Shown: positions 1 through 6,843, numbered from the stretch's first letter. The stretch is 7,224 bases of DNA from Eubacteriales bacterium (GCA_028709565.1 JAQVWU010000141.1:1-7224), one strand, 5' to 3'. Program-made: numbers and translations. The notes: a model not told the origin generated them from the sequence alone.

Positions 1-450
1 AGTATCCAAAAATCCGAAACGCTGCCCGATAATATAACGGTTACCTCACTGCTCACAACATCGGCAGCCGCCTATGTCAAAGCGGATGCGTTTAATATAG
101 AATCCCTTGAAAAAGCCGAAGGGGACACCGCGGGACCCTTTGATTTGGGTGTCCTTATAAAAGACAATGCAACCGGCGCAAAGATAATATGGCTGTCCAG
201 CCCTTATATCGCCGATGATCAGATAGACCTTTCTGTCTCGGGAGGAAATTCAACCTTTTTGCTGTCCGCGCTGACCTATCTGAGCGAAAAGGAAGCTTCC
301 GTTTCAATAGCAGCCAAAAGTATGCAGGTAGCGGCGCTTGTTATCGATGAATTTTCGTCTAATGCCTGGGGCGCAATTATCACGGTTATATTGCCCGCGG
401 GGATTATAATACTCGGCCTGAGCCTGTGGCTCAGAAGGAGAAAACGCTGA
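1..450 (+). CDS. GldG-like ABC transporter accessory protein, C-terminal fragment
   Basis: The reading frame is open from base 1, so this is the last 149 residues of a longer gene that starts outside the window. The visible part is a soluble region with alternating beta strands and helices, containing a GGNSTFLLSALTYLSE segment. It is followed by one transmembrane helix at about residues 122-144 and a basic tail (RRRKR) that would sit in the cytoplasm. This arrangement, together with the DUF4340 gene directly downstream, is typical of the GldG-type auxiliary subunit of ABC-2 family exporters; in Bacteroidota the homologue takes part in gliding, while in Clostridia the substrate is unknown. 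The stop codon TGA at 448-450 overlaps the next ATG by one base, which implies translational coupling. The family call rests on the tail and context only, because the diagnostic N-terminal domain is missing. Confidence 0.65.
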   Translation, partial: SIQKSETLPDNITVTSLLTTSAAAYVKADAFNIESLEKAEGDTAGPFDLGVLIKDNATGAKIIWLSSPYIADDQIDLSVSGGNSTFLLSALTYLSEKEASVSIAAKSMQVAALVIDEFSSNAWGAIITVILPAGIIILGLSLWLRRRKR

Positions 451-1379
451 TGAAAAAGAACCGCCCGGCAATTCTGTTCTTTATTATTGCCCTGACCGCG
501 CTGCTTATCGTCATATACGCCGTTGCCGCGCCTAAAATGAGACAGCCGGATGCCGTAACAGAAGAGACCACCGTAATGCTGGCGGATTTCAAACCCGCCG
601 ATATAACCGCGCTGGCCTATACAAAGGAAAACCTGACCCTCTCCTTTGTATATGACAACATATGGTATCTTGAGGATGACCGCGGCTTTCCGCTGGACCA
701 GGAGAAGGTTTCCGGCATGAGCGGCGCGATATCATCAATTCCCATGTCGAGAAGCTTCGCCGCAGGGGAGATATCGGAGAGCGACAGCGGGCTCGCGAAT
801 CCGGCATACACCATTGTTGTTTCATATGCCGGCGGTACGAATATAACCTACCATATAGGAAATTATAATTCTTTTAACAACAATTATTACTTTTCCATAG
901 AAGGGGACGACAGCGTCTATATGATAGCGTCCGGTCTGTCGGTCTATTTTGACTATACGCTGCTTGAACTGGCGGTCTTTGATACGCTGCCGACCCTGAC
1001 GGTTGACGCGATCAGCAGTTATGATGTGGTTAACCCGGTGACAAGCTTTAACGTAACCGACAGCGATATGCTTGAGAAGCTGACCGCACTGTACTTTGAC
1101 GATTGTGTCGCGTATAAACCGGATGCCCAAACCCTTGAAAGCTTCGGACTCAGCGATTCCGCTCCGGCCATGACCGTACATTATACCCTTGTCCAGGTTA
1201 TTGCAACCGAAGACGGGTCGATAACCTCAACGGCCGGCATACCCGTCGATTACGATATGACATTCCGGGTCGGTTCCCGGGTCGAAAATGACGATACACT
1301 CCGTTATGTTATGTACAACGATTCGCCGCTGATCTACACCATGGACGCCGCAACGCTGGAAACGCTGCTCAAAATATAG
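450..1379 (+). CDS. DUF4340 domain membrane-anchored protein
   Basis: This 309-aa protein starts with a basic N terminus (MKKNR) and one hydrophobic helix at about residues 7-26. It then has a long extracytoplasmic region with the DUF4340 pattern: a strand-rich repeat resembling 'DITALAYTKEN...WYLEDDRGFPLD' near residues 48-80, followed by a short helix ending in SIPMSRSF. The likely role is an accessory component of the upstream ABC exporter, held on the outer face of the membrane; its biochemical function is unknown. I chose the ATG at 450 because an AGAAGGAG ribosome binding site lies at 433-440 with 9-bp spacing and the ATG overlaps the previous stop. An in-frame GTG at 426 would add 8 residues but lies upstream of that site. 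No catalytic motif is visible. It is the last gene of its operon. Confidence 0.78.
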   Translation: MKKNRPAILFFIIALTALLIVIYAVAAPKMRQPDAVTEETTVMLADFKPADITALAYTKENLTLSFVYDNIWYLEDDRGFPLDQEKVSGMSGAISSIPMSRSFAAGEISESDSGLANPAYTIVVSYAGGTNITYHIGNYNSFNNNYYFSIEGDDSVYMIASGLSVYFDYTLLELAVFDTLPTLTVDAISSYDVVNPVTSFNVTDSDMLEKLTALYFDDCVAYKPDAQTLESFGLSDSAPAMTVHYTLVQVIATEDGSITSTAGIPVDYDMTFRVGSRVENDDTLRYVMYNDSPLIYTMDAATLETLLKI

Positions 1380-1401
1380 ACATATATTAATTGACAAATT
1401 T

Positions 1402-1435
1402 AAAGAGAAGACGCTTCGACGCAGTCTTCTCTTTT
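1402..1435. terminator. Bidirectional intrinsic terminator between convergent operons
   Basis: An 11-bp perfect stem (AAAGAGAAGAC at 1402-1412 pairing with 1424-1434) encloses an 11-base loop. On the plus strand it ends in a short T run at 1432-1435. On the minus strand the arm is followed by TTTAAATTT. It lies 22 bp after the DUF4340 stop and 13 bp beyond the end of the minus-strand gene, so it probably serves both. Confidence 0.8.
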
Positions 1436-1447
1436 CGTGTCTAAAAC

Positions 1448-2515
1448 TTATATATATTTTTCGATACGCCTCATTACGTTATCATATTCCGAGATGTGAT
1501 AAGAGGCGGTCAGATAAAGTCCCTTTGTTGTGCCAATCTGGTCAATAAGCAAATCCAGATTGTCAAGCCCGCCGCAAAACCATATGTTTTTTCCCGCGTC
1601 GGCTATTTCTCGGAAAAGCCAGCCCCATTTACACTGGTCGCGGTCATTGGGCGACGGAACCCACTGCATGCATTTGAGATTTTCGATACCGAGTATCATA
1701 TCAAGATGACAAAGCTCACCCGGACCGTCAAGATGATAGTAATTATACCTCGGCGAGTGATTTATTGAACGTTCCAAAACAGGCAAAACAAATTCCCTGA
1801 AATGCTCCGGAGATATCAGCGCGCTGTAATCGCACTGCGTGCTGTCCCACGCTTCGGGCGCAAATATGCCTCCCCATGTCGTAAAACCGGGCGCGTCTTT
1901 TATATAACCGTAAAGCTCTTCCCTGAGGGGTATGTCAACGTCCATAAACTCGCGCAGACAGCGTTTCACCTCCTGGGGTGAATCATACAGCGCGTATGCC
2001 ATATCGCTCGATGACAGAAATGAACACAGGTAGTCAAAACAAAACCGGGGAGGCGAGCTGGCTGCAACGCTGCCGCCAAACCGTTCGTTGAACGCGCGGT
2101 ATAATTCGCGTATACGGGGCAGAAAAACACTGTCCGCGGATATTGCGGGACACAGCCTTTCTATCGGTTCAAAAATATCGGGTTTATACCATGTCGTATC
2201 GGGGGTCACAAAAGCGCGCGCTCCGTAAAACTCCACGCCGAATATCGGTCCGAGATTAAACCAATACCCCGGGTAGCCGTCCGCGGCGTATCTGCGGGTG
2301 CGCATGATATAGTCATATTTTTCCGCAACCATCTCGGGCGGATCGCCGGCCATTTCATGCAGATTTTCGGTTATCATACCCGCCGGGCGTTTCATATCCG
2401 GTTCGCAGCCGTAAAACGACAGGTTGAACAAAGGCCTGTCAATCCTTCTCTCCCACCATGCGCAATAATCGTTTGTAATCCTGTTCCAGTCGCTTTTATC
2501 AAATAAAGGCTTCAT
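1448..2515 (-). CDS. URO-D superfamily protein, 355 aa, function unknown
   Basis: The protein resembles the uroporphyrinogen decarboxylase (URO-D) fold superfamily, which includes HemE and the cobalamin/coenzyme M methyltransferases such as MtaA and MtbA. Typical segments are QCDYSALISPEHFREFVLP at about 227-245, HLDGPGELCHLDMIL at 261-275 (a barrel strand carrying a putative active-site motif) and MQWVPSPND at 283-291. In the zinc methyltransferases the corresponding strand usually carries His-x-Cys ligands; here the pattern reads His-Leu-Asp-Gly, so zinc binding in that form is doubtful. The N terminus (WERRIDRPLFNLSFYGCEPD) is unlike HemE and fits the uncharacterised branch often found near sugar-degradation genes. 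The ATG start is supported by AAGAAGGA at 2523-2530 with 7-bp spacing. It lies 21 bp after the 411-aa paralogue and is evidently co-transcribed with it. Heme synthesis is unlikely, since no other heme gene is present. The substrate is unknown. Confidence 0.72.
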   Translation of the reverse strand: MKPLFDKSDWNRITNDYCAWWERRIDRPLFNLSFYGCEPDMKRPAGMITENLHEMAGDPPEMVAEKYDYIMRTRRYAADGYPGYWFNLGPIFGVEFYGARAFVTPDTTWYKPDIFEPIERLCPAISADSVFLPRIRELYRAFNERFGGSVAASSPPRFCFDYLCSFLSSSDMAYALYDSPQEVKRCLREFMDVDIPLREELYGYIKDAPGFTTWGGIFAPEAWDSTQCDYSALISPEHFREFVLPVLERSINHSPRYNYYHLDGPGELCHLDMILGIENLKCMQWVPSPNDRDQCKWGWLFREIADAGKNIWFCGGLDNLDLLIDQIGTTKGLYLTASYHISEYDNVMRRIEKYI

Positions 2516-2536
2516 AGCATTATCCTTCTTGCCGGT

Positions 2537-3772
2537 TCAGAAATACCGGTCGATTACCGAGTTGACCGTATTGACCCACTGCGTCAGATTATCCGGGTTA
2601 TTGGATACCGAGCTGATGTCCTTTAAAATAAATTCACAGGGTGTTCCGTTTCGGCGGCAGGCTTCAAGCACACGTTTTGTTTCGGCGATAACGGGCGCAG
2701 GGTCAAAGCTTCTTTCGGCGACATAAGCCGGATTGGGCTTGTAAGAGAGAACATAATCGCTGCCTATCCGCTCCGCCGCCATGTCAACGTCAGCCCAGGG
2801 CGTTATGGATATGCGCCGCAGATTCGGAAACCGGCGGAGCATGTCAATCATGTCGTGCAGCGGTTCGCAGCACCCGTAATAGGCAAGACCGCATTTATCA
2901 AACAAACGCTGTGTATATTGAAGGTCAAATTCCCCGAACATTTCGGGGGACACCACCGCAAGCGGCTGAGCCATTGCGCGGCACCATACATCCCGCGCGG
3001 TTATGCGTTCTTTATCCATATCTTTCACCGGCAGTTCATAGGTACAGGCGGGAGTGCAGTGCAGATAATAGGGATCGGTATCATATATGTTCAGCCTGTC
3101 ATATTCTTCGATTATATGTTCGTTTACCCGGGTGAACCGCTCCATGACGCGATGCATAAATTCGGGATTGTCATACAGGTCGTACATGCAGTTGCTCATG
3201 CCGCGCAGCACGGACAGAGTATCCCAGGAACTGAGATAAAGACTGACACCCGCCTTTTTAACCGGTAATATTCCCTCAAATATTGCTGAAAAGAATGCCA
3301 GGCGCGATTCGGTATGTTCATTATTGAGGGAGATTTCGGGTATTATGACCTTTGCCAGCGCTTCGTCGTCCTTTAATACATCCTCGTATTCATGCGCCAT
3401 GATATAACCGCCCTTTTGGGAAGGTATGGTTTTTTCTTTTGACCCTAAGCCGATGCCGCTGTTGTTTACGGCGATATGGCAGCGATAATACGGGTGCAGC
3501 GCGTAGTCACCGCAGAAATGATTCCATTTATATAATTCGGAGCGCAGCTCCCATTCAAGCGAACGGTATGCCCCGTCCGCGCATTTGAGCCGGAGCTCAT
3601 CGCAATCGGAAAATTCGCCGAAGGGTACCTCAAAGACCAGGACCGGCGGCCGGGTTGCCTTAAGGCTGTTGATCTCACGGTAATTGTGTGTCCTTTCGGC
3701 GTTAACACCGTCAAGGGCGGCTTCCGCGTATTTTTCGGCAAGAGCGCGTAAAACATTTAAATCGTTATTCAA
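2537..3772 (-). CDS. URO-D superfamily protein, 411 aa, methyltransferase-like
   Basis: This 411-aa protein belongs to the large uncharacterised URO-D-like group. Visible marks are an N-terminal NxERxxNYREINSLKATRPP segment (about residues 24-43), followed by VLVFEVPFGEF (44-54), YYGCCEPLHDMIDMLRRFPN (298-317), an ISITPW strand end (321-326) and SYKPNPAYVA (343-352). The GCCEPLH motif lies on the barrel strand where methyltransferase relatives hold metal or thiol ligands, so its cysteines are candidate active-site residues. I chose the TTG at 3770-3772 because a GGAGGTG site lies 6 bases upstream. A longer reading from 3826 would start inside the promoter's -35 box. It is the first gene of a two-gene operon with the 355-aa paralogue, and the two are divergent from the 804-aa gene. 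A role in moving a methyl or other one-carbon group is plausible from family relations but not shown; no corrinoid-binding protein is in the window. Confidence 0.75.
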   Translation of the reverse strand: MNNDLNVLRALAEKYAEAALDGVNAERTHNYREINSLKATRPPVLVFEVPFGEFSDCDELRLKCADGAYRSLEWELRSELYKWNHFCGDYALHPYYRCHIAVNNSGIGLGSKEKTIPSQKGGYIMAHEYEDVLKDDEALAKVIIPEISLNNEHTESRLAFFSAIFEGILPVKKAGVSLYLSSWDTLSVLRGMSNCMYDLYDNPEFMHRVMERFTRVNEHIIEEYDRLNIYDTDPYYLHCTPACTYELPVKDMDKERITARDVWCRAMAQPLAVVSPEMFGEFDLQYTQRLFDKCGLAYYGCCEPLHDMIDMLRRFPNLRRISITPWADVDMAAERIGSDYVLSYKPNPAYVAERSFDPAPVIAETKRVLEACRRNGTPCEFILKDISSVSNNPDNLTQWVNTVNSVIDRYF

Positions 3773-3778
3773 GCCTTT

Positions 3779-3785
3779 CACCTCC
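3779..3785 (-). promoter_or_regulatory. Ribosome binding site fixing a TTG start
   Basis: On the minus strand GGAGGTG precedes TTG at 3772 by 6 bases, near-ideal for Bacillota. This selects the TTG start and removes 18 residues from the longest open frame. Confidence 0.8.
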
Positions 3786-3797
3786 GCATATGCATTT

Positions 3798-3826
3798 ATT
3801 ATATAACGTTTCCGTCCGTAAAGCAA
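3798..3826 (-). promoter_or_regulatory. Sigma-A promoter of the URO-D-like operon
   Basis: On the minus strand there is TTGCTT (3821-3826), a 17-bp spacer, and an exact TATAAT (3798-3803). Transcription should start near 3791, giving a leader of roughly 19 bases that holds just the GGAGGTG site. The -35 box covers the alternative TTG at 3826, which rules that codon out as a start on this transcript. Confidence 0.75.
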
Positions 3827-3850
3827 GTATTAATTTCAGGTTGATTCATG

Positions 3851-3879
3851 TTGACATTTCGTGCAGCTTTTCTTATAAT
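3851..3879 (+). promoter_or_regulatory. Exact consensus sigma-A promoter of the 804-aa gene
   Basis: TTGACA (3851-3856), a 17-bp spacer and TATAAT (3874-3879) match the vegetative consensus exactly. The expected start is near 3886, leaving a leader of about 52 bases. The -35 box lies inside an ATGT-TG-ACAT inverted repeat (3848-3857). A GTTGA direct repeat at 3840-3844 and 3850-3854 is spaced one helical turn apart, so a regulator could bind there. Only 24 bp separate this -35 from the divergent one. A consensus this good would be highly active unless repressed. Confidence 0.85.
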
Positions 3880-3901
3880 TGAATTAACAACAACAAAAAA
3901 T

Positions 3902-3918
3902 AAATAATTATTTCGAAA
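3902..3918. other. Overlapping palindromes in the leader of the 804-aa gene
   Basis: AAATAATTATTT (3902-3913) is a perfect 12-bp palindrome and overlaps TTTCGAAA (3911-3918). Both lie between the predicted transcription start and the GGAG ribosome binding site at 3924-3927. They could be an operator, but AT-rich palindromes arise easily by chance. Confidence 0.3.
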
Positions 3919-3937
3919 AAACCGGAGAAAACATAAA

Positions 3938-6352
3938 ATGCATGATTATGATTATCCCCGCGGCATGAGCGCGGGCAGGATATGTCTGGAGATTAGTCTC
4001 AAACCCTTCCGAAAGACCGACGATGAATATATCGATAAAATCTGCCGTGAGTTGTTTGACGGATGGCGGGAACTGCTGCGTTATGCTTCGGGCTGCGCCG
4101 TTTTACTATGGTGCGGTGACGGCAGTGAGATTTTGGAATACAGCGGAAACCTCAATGATGCCTTTGAGTGGGGACGCTATATCGGCATAGGCAACCCCGA
4201 TTCCGACCATCCGCCGTGTGATATAGCCGACTATCCCGAATATGAGTCGCTGCATACCCGCCCGGTATTCTATACGGAAAATCCGCCCGAAATGCGTTAT
4301 TCCGACCTCAGACGGATTATCACCGCCCTGAAAAGAATCTCCCGCGAGATATGCGGTTTTGAAGCCGAAGTCGGAGCCACCTTTGACCCGGGCCCCGAAT
4401 TCGCATATTCCGAATTTAAATATCACCGTCACAGGGAAATCGCCCGCGGCAATATTATGGGCGCGTCGCAATGGGTACACTGCGCGGCCCGTCTGCGCGG
4501 CGATAAACATTCATACGCCGCCTTCCCGGAAGGTATTGAAGAGGGAACCCATTTCGGTCATTTTCTGGGGAAACAGTATACTGCGCTGGCGCGGGACGTA
4601 GGCTTCGATTATATATGGCTGTCAAACGGTTTCGGTTATTCGCTGGACTCATGGAACTGGACCGGAGAGCTATTCAACGGCGAATCCTTTGATTATTCGG
4701 GGGCTGAGGGGGTAAAGAACAGCATCGGCGAATTCTGGCGCGAGTTTATCGCCGCCATAGGCAATACGCGGGTGGAAACACGGGGCAGCAATCTGTCCTC
4801 CGGCATGGATATTGCGGCGCACGGTTCTCCGCTCGGCGATATATACGCCTGTCCGAATCTGCTCGCGCCTCCCAACTCGCCCTGGGCGGCATTGAATTTT
4901 CGTTTCGGTCTGGAGCTTGCCGGTTATATGTCGCATATAGCCGCGCTGCCGCAAAAAGGTTTTATCTTCCGGTATTATACGCACGACCCGTGGTGGCACA
5001 ACAGCCCCTGGTTTGACCGATACGGGCGCTCTCCCCATGATATCTATCTGCCGCTGGGTATTGCCCGTCTGGACTCTGAGGGCAGGATAACAAAACCATA
5101 CGGGATAAATATACTGTCGGCCGATGATTCATACGGCAATATGCCCCGGCGCTGCCCCGTTGAGGTCACTCCGCATATCCTTGACGCGCTGAGCAGATAT
5201 CCCGACGAAGCGGGCATGCTCACCTGGGTATATCCGATCGCATATTATCTGGAGGGAAAGAACCCCGCCGATATATTCATGGATGACTGGCTTATGGAAA
5301 ACGCCATAGATAACGGGTTTCCGCTGAACACGGTAATCTCCGACGAAAACTTCGCGCTGTCCGATATGGAAAATTTCCGCCGGTCGGTTTTGGTCATGCC
5401 CGTACCCGCCGCGGGATCACACCTGGATAAAGCGCTTGTCAAAGCATACGACAGCAGGCTCAATATACTTCTTTACGGCTGCACGAAAAAAGCCTCTGCC
5501 GAACTCAGGGCGATTCTGGGTATAACCGACGCGCCGCCGATTGACGGAGACCTGATTTTGGATACAACCCTTTACCGTGATTCGGTCAGCGGCGCGGACA
5601 CGCCTCTCATCCATCACGATCCGCTGCTGTCCGGCGGAGGTATACATGAAACATACAACGGCGACAGTTCCGCCGCCGTCATGGCGCAGGTTACAAAAGG
5701 CGATGATACACGCCTGTATGCCTCGCATAACGGCACGCTCGTCTGGATAAGGGGCAGCTTTCCCCACGCGCGAACCAAAGGTTCGCTGCCCAATCCGCTG
5801 TCGCCGGATAAATACTTTCCCGTTTCGTCTCTGCTCCGGGGCGCGCTGGAACTGTTCGGAATCAGGATACGCTTTATCGCCGAACGCTCCGAAAATCTTC
5901 CCGTAATATCAAACTCCCGCAGTGCCAATGCGCTGTTCGTGTCGGCTTATGCCCGCGACACAACCGCGCGCGTCCTTTTATCATATCCCGAGGGAGCCCC
6001 CGTTATCAGCGATACGGAATGCGTCCTCGACGAAAAGGGCGCGGAATATACGCTGAGCCGCTGGCAGTCGGCCCAATGCCGTGTCTTCGCGAAACAGAAA
6101 CGCCGCACCACCGTATCTTGTGAAATCCGCACGGCGGAACATCCGGCGCTCGCCCACCGCATATTGCTGCGCGGCCTTGATGATGCCACGATAACCTTTT
6201 TCCCGCCGCGGGGGGCATATCTGCGAATGGTCACGAACAGACCTGGGATAAACGAAAAGGACAATACGGAAAAAGTATGGTCGGATGACGGCAGATGCGT
6301 CACAGCGTCTCATATTACCGGATATATTTATATTTCCTGGTCAGCGGGATAA
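3938..6352 (+). CDS. Large unassigned protein, glycoside-hydrolase-like architecture
   Basis: I do not recognise a named family for this 804-aa protein. The first 400 residues look like a TIM barrel: strand-like segments end in charged or aromatic residues, for example RICLEISLKPF (14-24), AVLLWCGDGSEIL (54-66), FEAEVGATFDPGPEF (141-155), FDYIWLSNGFGYS (223-235), RVETRGSNLSSGMDI (278-292) and GFIFRYYTHDPWW (341-353). Aromatic-rich loops (WNWTGE at 239-244, SPWFDRYGRSPHD at 356-368) suit sugar binding, and E143, E145, E244 and E280 are candidate acids. Residues about 465-530 (RRSVLVMPVPAAGSHLDKAL, then NILLYG) look Rossmann-like, as in the GH42 trimerisation domain. The rest, to 804, is beta-rich. 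There is no signal peptide or membrane segment, so it is cytoplasmic. The start is supported by GGAG at 3924-3927, 10 bases before the ATG. It diverges from the URO-D-like operon. Function as a glycosidase is inference only. Confidence 0.55.
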   Translation: MHDYDYPRGMSAGRICLEISLKPFRKTDDEYIDKICRELFDGWRELLRYASGCAVLLWCGDGSEILEYSGNLNDAFEWGRYIGIGNPDSDHPPCDIADYPEYESLHTRPVFYTENPPEMRYSDLRRIITALKRISREICGFEAEVGATFDPGPEFAYSEFKYHRHREIARGNIMGASQWVHCAARLRGDKHSYAAFPEGIEEGTHFGHFLGKQYTALARDVGFDYIWLSNGFGYSLDSWNWTGELFNGESFDYSGAEGVKNSIGEFWREFIAAIGNTRVETRGSNLSSGMDIAAHGSPLGDIYACPNLLAPPNSPWAALNFRFGLELAGYMSHIAALPQKGFIFRYYTHDPWWHNSPWFDRYGRSPHDIYLPLGIARLDSEGRITKPYGINILSADDSYGNMPRRCPVEVTPHILDALSRYPDEAGMLTWVYPIAYYLEGKNPADIFMDDWLMENAIDNGFPLNTVISDENFALSDMENFRRSVLVMPVPAAGSHLDKALVKAYDSRLNILLYGCTKKASAELRAILGITDAPPIDGDLILDTTLYRDSVSGADTPLIHHDPLLSGGGIHETYNGDSSAAVMAQVTKGDDTRLYASHNGTLVWIRGSFPHARTKGSLPNPLSPDKYFPVSSLLRGALELFGIRIRFIAERSENLPVISNSRSANALFVSAYARDTTARVLLSYPEGAPVISDTECVLDEKGAEYTLSRWQSAQCRVFAKQKRRTTVSCEIRTAEHPALAHRILLRGLDDATITFFPPRGAYLRMVTNRPGINEKDNTEKVWSDDGRCVTASHITGYIYISWSAG

Positions 6353-6385
6353 GATAACAGCGTGCCGGTATCCATAATATAACAG

Positions 6386-6414
6386 GTGACAAATGCATAA
6401 AAATATAGTATAAT
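6386..6414 (+). promoter_or_regulatory. Sigma-A promoter of the 84-aa membrane protein gene
   Basis: GTGACA (6386-6391), a 17-bp spacer and TATAAT (6409-6414) differ from consensus at one base. Transcription should start near 6421. No hairpin terminator is visible between the 804-aa gene's stop at 6352 and this site, so read-through from upstream is also possible. Confidence 0.72.
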
Positions 6415-6457
6415 ATATATAAAGATATGATATTTACATAAAGGAGCGATGTTTTTT

Positions 6458-6712
6458 ATGAAATTCGACGGTAAAATCCATCTTAAGCCGGGACATATAC
6501 CCCTCTCGGTTTTAAAGTTCGGACTGCCGCCCGTAATATTGGTATTATGTTATATCCTGTATTGCGGATTTACAGCCGAACCCAACGAACTGATTTACAT
6601 AACAAGAGAATTATATGCCATGCTTGAGCACGCGTTAATGTCACTTGCCATATTATTCGGCGGAGCGACCGTCCTCGAAGCGGTTACCCGAAAATCGAAT
6701 CAATTGAAATAA
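6458..6712 (+). CDS. Small two-helix membrane protein, function unknown
   Basis: The 84-residue product has a basic N terminus and two hydrophobic segments, at about residues 22-38 (LPPVILVLCYILYCGF core) and 57-76 (ALMSLAILFGGATVLEAV core). They are joined by a short acidic loop (AEPNELIYITRELYAMLE), and the protein ends in a polar tail, TRKSNQLK. By the positive-inside rule both ends should be cytoplasmic. I prefer the ATG at 6458, with AAGGAG at 6441-6446 and 11-bp spacing; the ATG at 6449 is only 2 bases from that site. It has its own promoter and a strong terminator downstream, so it is probably monocistronic. Its last codons and stop fall inside a 9-bp tandem repeat, so the C terminus may have been shaped by repeat growth. 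I do not recognise the family. Confidence 0.68.
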   Translation: MKFDGKIHLKPGHIPLSVLKFGLPPVILVLCYILYCGFTAEPNELIYITRELYAMLEHALMSLAILFGGATVLEAVTRKSNQLK

Positions 6713-6748
6713 TTGAAGTAATTGAAGTAATTGAATAAACTGAACTAA
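6695..6748. repeat. 9-bp tandem repeat array A (TTGAAGTAA type)
   Basis: Six consecutive 9-bp units are seen: TCGAATCAA, TTGAAATAA, TTGAAGTAA, TTGAAGTAA, TTGAATAAA and CTGAACTAA. The array starts within the coding end of the 84-aa gene, and the second unit supplies its TAA stop. Because 9 is a multiple of 3, the two following units and the sixth repeat the in-frame TAA. The first and fifth units each differ by one base from the unit of the downstream array (TCGAATAAA), so the two arrays look related. Confidence 0.85.
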
Positions 6749-6754
6749 ATATAT

Positions 6755-6798
6755 AAAACGGCAGGATACGGAGCCAATGATATCCTGCCGTTTTTCTT
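6755..6798 (+). terminator. Strong intrinsic terminator after the 84-aa gene
   Basis: A perfect 14-bp stem (AAAACGGCAGGATA at 6755-6768 pairing with 6781-6794) closes a 12-base loop. It is followed by a T-rich tract through about 6800. The A run at the start of the stem mirrors the T run, so it could also work on the minus strand. Confidence 0.92.
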
Positions 6799-6814
6799 TT
6801 GCGCACAAACGGCA

Positions 6815-6843
6815 TTGACAAGATAGCGTTTTAAATATATAAT
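6815..6843 (+). promoter_or_regulatory. Exact consensus sigma-A promoter of the lipoprotein gene
   Basis: TTGACA (6815-6820), a 17-bp spacer and TATAAT (6838-6843) match consensus fully. The expected transcription start is near 6850. That leaves about 74 bases of leader before the ATG at 6924 but only about 8 before the in-frame ATG at 6858, which favours the later start. Confidence 0.85.

Noticed and set aside
426..449. GTG start 8 codons upstream for the DUF4340 protein
   Set aside because: The ribosome binding site at 433-440 lies after this codon and fits the ATG at 450.
2855..3268. Plus-strand frame of 137 codons inside the 411-aa gene
   Set aside because: It is antisense to a clear URO-D-like coding region, has no ribosome binding site or recognisable domain, and is of low-complexity shadow character.
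3466..3756. Minus-strand frame of 96 codons overlapping the 411-aa gene start
   Set aside because: It is out of frame with the recognised protein and is rich in Arg, Thr and Pro, as expected of a frame-shifted shadow.
1448..3772. True uroporphyrinogen decarboxylase (hemE) duplication
   Set aside because: The N-terminal Arg-rich HemE signature is absent from both proteins, lengths and motifs differ, and no heme pathway gene is adjacent.
3773..3826. 18-residue N-terminal extension of the 411-aa protein from TTG 3826
   Set aside because: That codon is inside the -35 box of the gene's own promoter, and the good ribosome binding site points to TTG 3772.
5417..5928. Antisense frames within the 804-aa gene (also 4106-4510, 4670-5038, 5947-6313)
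   Set aside because: They are byproducts of the codon bias of the long gene; no start signals, and the 804-aa frame explains the region.
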